Below are positions 58,761 to 64,000 of a DNA stretch of 64,000 bases, in pieces. Under the pieces are notes generated by a model. That model was not told where the DNA came from, did not search any database, and was given only the letters and a program-made list of their open reading frames with translations. Source of the DNA: Diphasiastrum complanatum. Taxonomy: Eukaryota > Streptophyta > Lycopodiopsida > Lycopodiales > Lycopodiaceae. Every line of letters starts with the position of its first letter. Position 1 is the first letter of the stretch. A program made the position numbers and the translations under genes. The DNA lies in NCBI GenBank assembly GCA_029204225.1, contig CM055107.1, forward strand, positions 11,789,068-11,853,067, in the 5' to 3' direction.

Positions 58761-60949
58761 TTAATGATTGATAGTGCAATCATATTTGTCCTTTTCCTCT
58801 AAAAATTGACACATATTATCACTATAAATATGCTTGTTTGCACATATATGTGGGCGCTCTAATGAAGAGGCAGTTGGTCGCCCTTCTATCTCTTTATTCT
58901 CATCACTTTTTAGCTCTTTAACACATGTAGAAGGGTGCACTACCTAAAAGGTGGTAGGGCGCCACTCTCTATGTTATGACTCAATGTACATTTCGGATTT
59001 GCAAAGGAGTCTTGGATAGATTCAGCCTATTCCATTACCTAGTTTTAGTGGTGATGAATGTGTGTACTTTTCACATGTGTGAGGACATCTCAAACAATGT
59101 GAAGGATCTCCTAAGATGTGTGTGATTGCACATAGATCTATCTTGCATAAGATACAAGCAATCTAGCTCAAAAAATATAAGACAAGAGCACTCTACACAT
59201 GCATCTATCACATACCATTCATCACACACAGTGAGAGGCAAATTTAGATGAAAAAACAAAAATTAAAATTGGCTTGCTCTCGGGTAGAGAGAGAATGTGA
59301 AAAACATTCTAAGTGTTGGAGCATGCAACCTCCAAATCTCTCATCAAAAAATTGAGTGTGGACTCAATCTCACTCATCCTCATAGTAGCTCGAGATCCAT
59401 GAAGAGTGGTAATGGAGTGCAATGATTGAACCTCTCTAACATCACCTGTTATTTTGATTGGACCACCTACATGCCACATCTTAAAATGTTTGGACCATTT
59501 TGGTGCATCTTAATATGATTGGTCCAAACTGACAAATGAAATCAAGAGGTGCTATGTCACTAGATCTCTACCACCAAGCCAAGTGTAAGTAGCCTACACT
59601 ATCACGAGCTAATCCACTTCTAAATTTGGCCTAATCACTTATTTACTTACAACGAGTGGTTTTGATAGAGGACCCCCAAACCTCAAGATAGATGACTTTT
59701 ACAATTCCATAGACTCAGATTACTCTTGATATTGCAGTATTAGAATCATTTTGTTATAAGCTATTTAATGATGTAAAAAATTCTTTAAAAATAAGTACAT
59801 GGTCAAGAATAGTTCGATGAAGTTGGTTTGTCATTTTAAATGTATTTGTTAAATTTTTTTCAAGTGTTGATATACACAGTATGTGAGATGCCACGCCCAA
59901 TACAACATATGGGCTTTTTGTCATTAGATTTTCTTACTCCATTTATTATTTTGCTTTTAGCAAAAAATCACTCGTACTGTCACAGATTGCTTGAAAATCA
60001 AATTCAAGATACAATTGTTGATTATCATTAAAATTCATGAATTTTGTGTGGCACGCATTGTTGTAGTGTCTGAAAAATAAAAGGCATGATATAGCCAACA
60101 GTAAATAAGGTTCAAGGTTTTTTTTGGAAAAGTTTGGCATCCTTTTGAACCAAGTTAAGTTGCAAGTGTAGTAAACTGAGTACTTAAATGGTTGCCAATG
60201 ATTCATTTACATTTCCACAAGGTATGGTTACATCATCAACAAAAACCAACATGCATCATGTACATAACATATGTTTATGGAAGAGATCTACAAAATGGTA
60301 TGGAAGAGATCTACAAAATGGTGAACGTAGATAGTTACAGACAAGGCAAATGAAATTTGTTTGCAATTTAGTCGAAACCATTCTAAGATAAATTTTTGAA
60401 TTTGCATTATGAATGGCAAGGAACATGCATCATTTAGTACACATCTCAAACCAAATAAACAAGATTTTCTAGCTATGTTTTATAGTTCAAGTTTAGGACA
60501 ACAATAATTTGGGTGCACATCATGTTAAGCAATCCAATAAATGTTGAACATACAAAAACCTATTCACCAACGAATTAATCAACTTGGCCATTATAATAAC
60601 AAGAGTCTCTAGGAATAAAAATGCATGTACGACAAGTTAGAGTTCATTGTACTTTAAAAACTATATGGTTCAAGTGAAAGCATTTAGATTTTATGGTTCA
60701 TCTTTATGGCAATGGTTGTTGAATTCAGAGAATAAGGACCTTGAATGGATGTTTTCAATCCTCAAAAGTGATTGATTGCATAGTTAGATCTAACTCATTG
60801 ATCATCTACCTCCAATTGGTTGAGATAAGATCACAATCTTGATCAGTACTAGCAAGAGCAATCAAATGGTTGTGAAAATACACAAAGGAGACTTCACACG
60901 TGTGAAGTGCAGTCCTATGTGCTTGCAGTCCTTTATATATATTTCAGAA
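58761..60949. other. Gene-free stretch with one dispersed repeat
   Basis: About 59575-59710 is the inverted counterpart of 12453-12575. A direct duplication of about 20 bases, 'gtatggaagagatctacaaaatgg', occurs around 60273-60321. No coding region recognised. Confidence 0.45.
59575..59710 (-). repeat. Dispersed repeat, inverted copy of 12453-12575
   Basis: The reverse complement reads 'gtcatctatcttgag', 'gtttgggggtcctct', 'gtgattaggcca' and 'gtggattagctcgtga', as in the copy at 12.45 kb. Probably part of an LTR. Confidence 0.7.
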
Positions 60950-62170
60950 AAATCCAAAATAGCTATTGCAAACATAGATAAAACTTCATATTGTGAATCA
61001 TCAAATGCTTTTATTATATTAACTATAGAAATCAATTAACAAAATCACTTCTAAAAAAATGTAACTACTTTTTCACTCTCCTTGAAATTGAGAACACGCT
61101 TCTCAAAATTGATTGCTAGAGAAGACAATCTACTATATTACCATTTGTAACCAAAAATTAAATAAGTATGTATGTGCCAAGTCTAAAACATGAAAATAAA
61201 CTAATTCTCTATGATCTTGAATCATCATTGGGAGATTTGGCACTTTAACGTCCAAGTCTCCATCTCGGCTCTTGAAGCTAGATAAGCTTTGTATCTTTGG
61301 TTGTTGGTTTTAATTGTCAAGCTGAGTTTTTGCACAAGACGAGAATTAATAAAGTTATGAGTTGAACCAATATCCAATAGAATACTAACTTCTTGATCCA
61401 TTATTGGCCCCCTTAAACAAAATAAATCATTAGGCAAGAAAGATTGTGTACTTAAGGAACATTCACACTCACAATTATCCAAGTTAATTTCCAAAATTTT
61501 ATCTTTTTCTCTAGGGATCTTGATCACCTATGTCGCAAGTTTCTTTCTCTCAAGAAATTTTTTTATCATATGTCTAGGCTTGTTGCAAACATGGAAAGAA
61601 ATTCGTTCTAATTCGAGAGTAAACTTCTTCTTTTTCTTCTTTGGTGGTTCCAATACGAATTGTTCCAACTTAACAATTCTGATTTTGCCATTACATGGCT
61701 CTTATTGTCCATTTCTAGCTAAAAACATCCAAAAACAAGCTCTTTTTGAACAAAACACTGTCTAGAAGCTAAAACCTTAGCATAAATTGACATGCAATCA
61801 TTACCTATACTTAAAAATTTTCTAATAGCAAGTACATGTGCTAAAAACACTCAATTATAGTAGTTTATGAGCAATTCAAGCAGAAGACCAAAATATTAGC
61901 AAAATTTGTCATAAACATTGCATACATTCAATCGCAATTCAAGCAAAAGACTAGAATATTAGCAAAAATTGTCATAAACACTACATAGATTCAATCACAA
62001 TCAATATATCTATGGAGAACGCCTGTACTGATGGATCTTAGCTAGAAGCAAATGGAAAAACTGAGAAAACACCTACTAGGAAAATTGTTCACCACCAAGA
62101 AGAGAAAATAGATTGCTCTCCACCAAAGATTTTATGAAAGCACCGGAGAGCCTATGTACTTTTTCTCTCT
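60950..62170 (-). mobile_element. Ty3/gypsy relic (leader, gag end, protease)
   Basis: On the - strand, leader sequence at 62160-61700 matches 49640-50100 on +. It continues into KDKILEINLDNCECECSLST, then SFLPNDLFCLRGPIMDQEVS, then protease [20 protein letters not shown] at about 61405-61330, which keeps its catalytic DIGST-type site. The stretch 61160-61060 matches the protease C-terminal part of the relic at 24.4 kb (LAINFEKRVLNFKE). Stops and frameshifts occur, and RT onward is absent. Confidence 0.8.
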
Positions 62171-62794
62171 CTACCCAAGAGCTTGGATAATCATAAGGTT
62201 AAGGAAGTGTTGCGTCGGTGCCTCAAAAGGGTGCTGGGACTTAGCGGTTTCCCCAACATGCGCTTAAGTCTAACATTCATCCATCATGAACTTACGTAAA
62301 AGCCAACTTAGAAAACATAACAAGCTTAACCATTCAAACTTAAGAAAACTGGAATCCCAACCAACCCGAAAGCCAACTTAGAATCCGTCCCCAAAAGGTA
62401 ACCAAAGGCAAAGACAATCCACACATGAAACCCAAGGCATAGTGGTCGCCAAACTGACCAAATGGCATAGCGACGAGCCACACGTCGGTGATGTGGACCC
62501 TTAGGCACCAGCAACGCAAAAAGATTGTAGTAAGGGTCCTTCCACTTGGACCAGTCCCGAAGGCAAGACTGAAATGGTAATCCCCAAGAATCAACTTTAT
62601 TAATTCTAGAAGAGGCATTCATACATAGACTGACTGGTCTCGGGGCCACCAACACATGCTGGGCATTGTGTCTGGCTTGCGCTGGTAGAGGGAGCTGAGA
62701 CCTGGCGACTAGATTTCTGGCACTGGTTGAGTTGCCCAAGTTTCTGTCTGTCGGACTCCTCCTATAGTTCTAGTGTGATTCGGCGCCCCCTCTC
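62171..62794 (-). other. LTR-like sequence left of the gypsy relic's leader
   Basis: On the - strand it includes 'tctcagctccctctaccagc' and 'ttaataaagttgattcttgg', loosely similar to 48810-48920 on +. It is probably the LTR/leader of the same gypsy family. The long - strand frames (62739-62326) show no known domain. Confidence 0.35.
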
Positions 62795-63511
62795 TGTTCT
62801 GGAATATAGTGCTTTATGGTAAAGCATGCTTTTCTGGACTTAGTTTTTATTTTGCTGATTAAGCCTGGCAAGCTAGCAGAATCAGTCTAGCTCTTGGACA
62901 TGGTCCTAGGAGCCGTCTTGGCGAGCAGAATCAACTGGACTCCTGGACCTGGGTCCCAGAAGTTGACTAGGCCAGGCTTCGAGCTCCAGGGCTAGCTTAG
63001 GACTTTTGACTACTTGACTGGCTCACCACAGGTCGAAGGCTCAGTCCTTGACTTTAACGGTACGCCCTTCAGTGACGGCCTCGCAAGGGGCATGACACAG
63101 GACTGGAGTTTTCGACATGTTTGGGTGCCACACGTCACCATCCTAGGTGGTCACGTGTCGCCAGCAGGACCGTGCTTGATGAGACCCACTATGCTATGCC
63201 TATATAGTGGCGGGGTTTCCCTCTTTCCATTCACTCAATCTACCTGAGAGTTGGTGGATGGAGAACACATGCATTTGCCAAGATGTATCTCCAGGCCAGG
63301 AGATGTGCGCTAGTGAGAGCCGAGTGCGATGGCTGGTGGTATGGGGCGCCAGTTATCGTAGGAGGCTTGACCGGACATGATTATGTCGATTGCTCCAGAG
63401 CATGGGGGTGAGTCAGTTGTGACCCTACGGTTGGGTAGTTACGGTGCGTCGTCATTGGTATGGGGTGTGCGGAACCTTTAAGGCAGTCGATGATCCTAGG
63501 GAGTTGTAACA
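62795..63511 (+). mobile_element. Probable LTR with primer-binding site
   Basis: It begins TGTTCTGGAATATAG and ends GAGTTGTAACA, giving TGTT/AACA ends. It is followed two bases later by TGGTATCAAAG (63514-63524), a tRNA-Met primer-site variant used by plant retroelements. A TATA-like CTATATAG lies near 63200. The left end is my best guess. Confidence 0.45.
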
Positions 63512-63524
63512 GTTGGTATCAAAG

Positions 63525-64000
63525 TTGTCGATTTCCTTAATGTGCACATGTTCTCTTTTTTACCTTTGCGTTGGTATTCCTTATTGGAATGTGGCTGGTT
63601 GTGTTTTATAGCCTTGGCTCAAATTTATTTTTAAAAAGGTTGAAATTTTGTTGTTGGGGATTAAAACTAGTTGGTTGTTAATTAGTAATCTTCTTAACAA
63701 TGGCTTTTCTTTTCCCTTTAACCTTTAAAACTTGTAAAATTTTAGGTTTTTTGGGTTTATTGGAAAAGATTTGGTTTTACTAAGTTTCTGTAATTAGACT
63801 GAAGGTTTAAAAGAAAGCTGTAGGTTTGTTCCTAGAGTTTTCTTGGTTCCTTTGTTTGGAAATAGTTGGATAGTTAAACTTTTTATAAATGTTAGCTCAA
63901 AGCTTGCTTAAACTCAAGGTTTACCTTAGTTTTGGGCTAAGATTTTTTCTTCAATTCGTGAACCAGACAGGCCCAAGTTTTGGAGGTTAACAGGGTATCG
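63525..64000 (+). other. Internal start of the last element, cut by the window end
   Basis: T-rich sequence after the primer site, without a readable gag in the 475 bases available. Confidence 0.3.

Noticed and set aside
1-64000. tRNA, rRNA or organelle-derived inserts
   Set aside because: No cloverleaf with a GGTTCGAATCC-type arm and no rRNA or chloroplast gene sequence was recognised by eye; a tRNAscan/Infernal run would be decisive.

Overview
This window is nuclear DNA of a land plant with a large, repeat-rich, AT-rich genome. The evidence is a spliced gene for hydroxyproline O-galactosyltransferase (arabinogalactan-protein glycosylation, a plant pathway), many Ty1/copia and Ty3/gypsy relics whose primer sites match plant initiator tRNA-Met, a LINE fragment, and long TC/AC microsatellites. 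The multi-kilobase introns and heavy decay of the elements suggest a fern or gymnosperm rather than a compact angiosperm, but this is inference.

Three host genes can be supported. (1) 6197-9332, + strand: an eight-exon seven-helix membrane protein of about 440 residues, resembling plant lung-7TM/GOST proteins; its 5' end may be incomplete. (2) 21185-41732, - strand: a complete eleven-exon HPGT-type GT31 galactosyltransferase of 343 residues. Every splice junction keeps phase, but the gene covers 20.5 kb because introns 6 (9.4 kb) and 9 (7.9 kb) are filled with retroelements. (3) 53533-53880, + strand: a 115-residue protein with three predicted membrane helices and no recognised family. A frameshifted gene-like piece of unknown identity lies at 44282-44812 on the - strand.

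The rest is mostly mobile DNA. 0-6 kb: decayed sequence, a copia RNase H tail and a microsatellite. 9.3-18.5 kb: two copia relics joined head to tail, the first interrupted by an LTR in the opposite orientation, the second carrying a small inverted insert. 22-27 kb (intron 9): gypsy protease/RT/RNase H, a LINE RT and a separate gypsy integrase. 32-38.6 kb (intron 6): a gypsy relic on + and a copia element on - with unequal LTRs. 38.9-39.8 kb: a cluster of GTTCCGGAACG-like palindromes. 43.2-43.95 kb: two long hairpins. 46.4-47.1 kb: a short dyad repeated about every 70 bases. 48.7-50.5 and 60.9-62.2 kb: the 5' part of one gypsy family in inverted orientation. 57.4-58.8 kb: a copia 3' end whose LTR carries five CACGTG boxes. 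62.8-64 kb: a further LTR with a primer-binding site.

No operon-like or defence-like system was seen. The most unusual items are the dyad array at 46.4 kb, the hairpin at 43.2 kb, and the giant-intron HPGT gene that keeps its reading frame.
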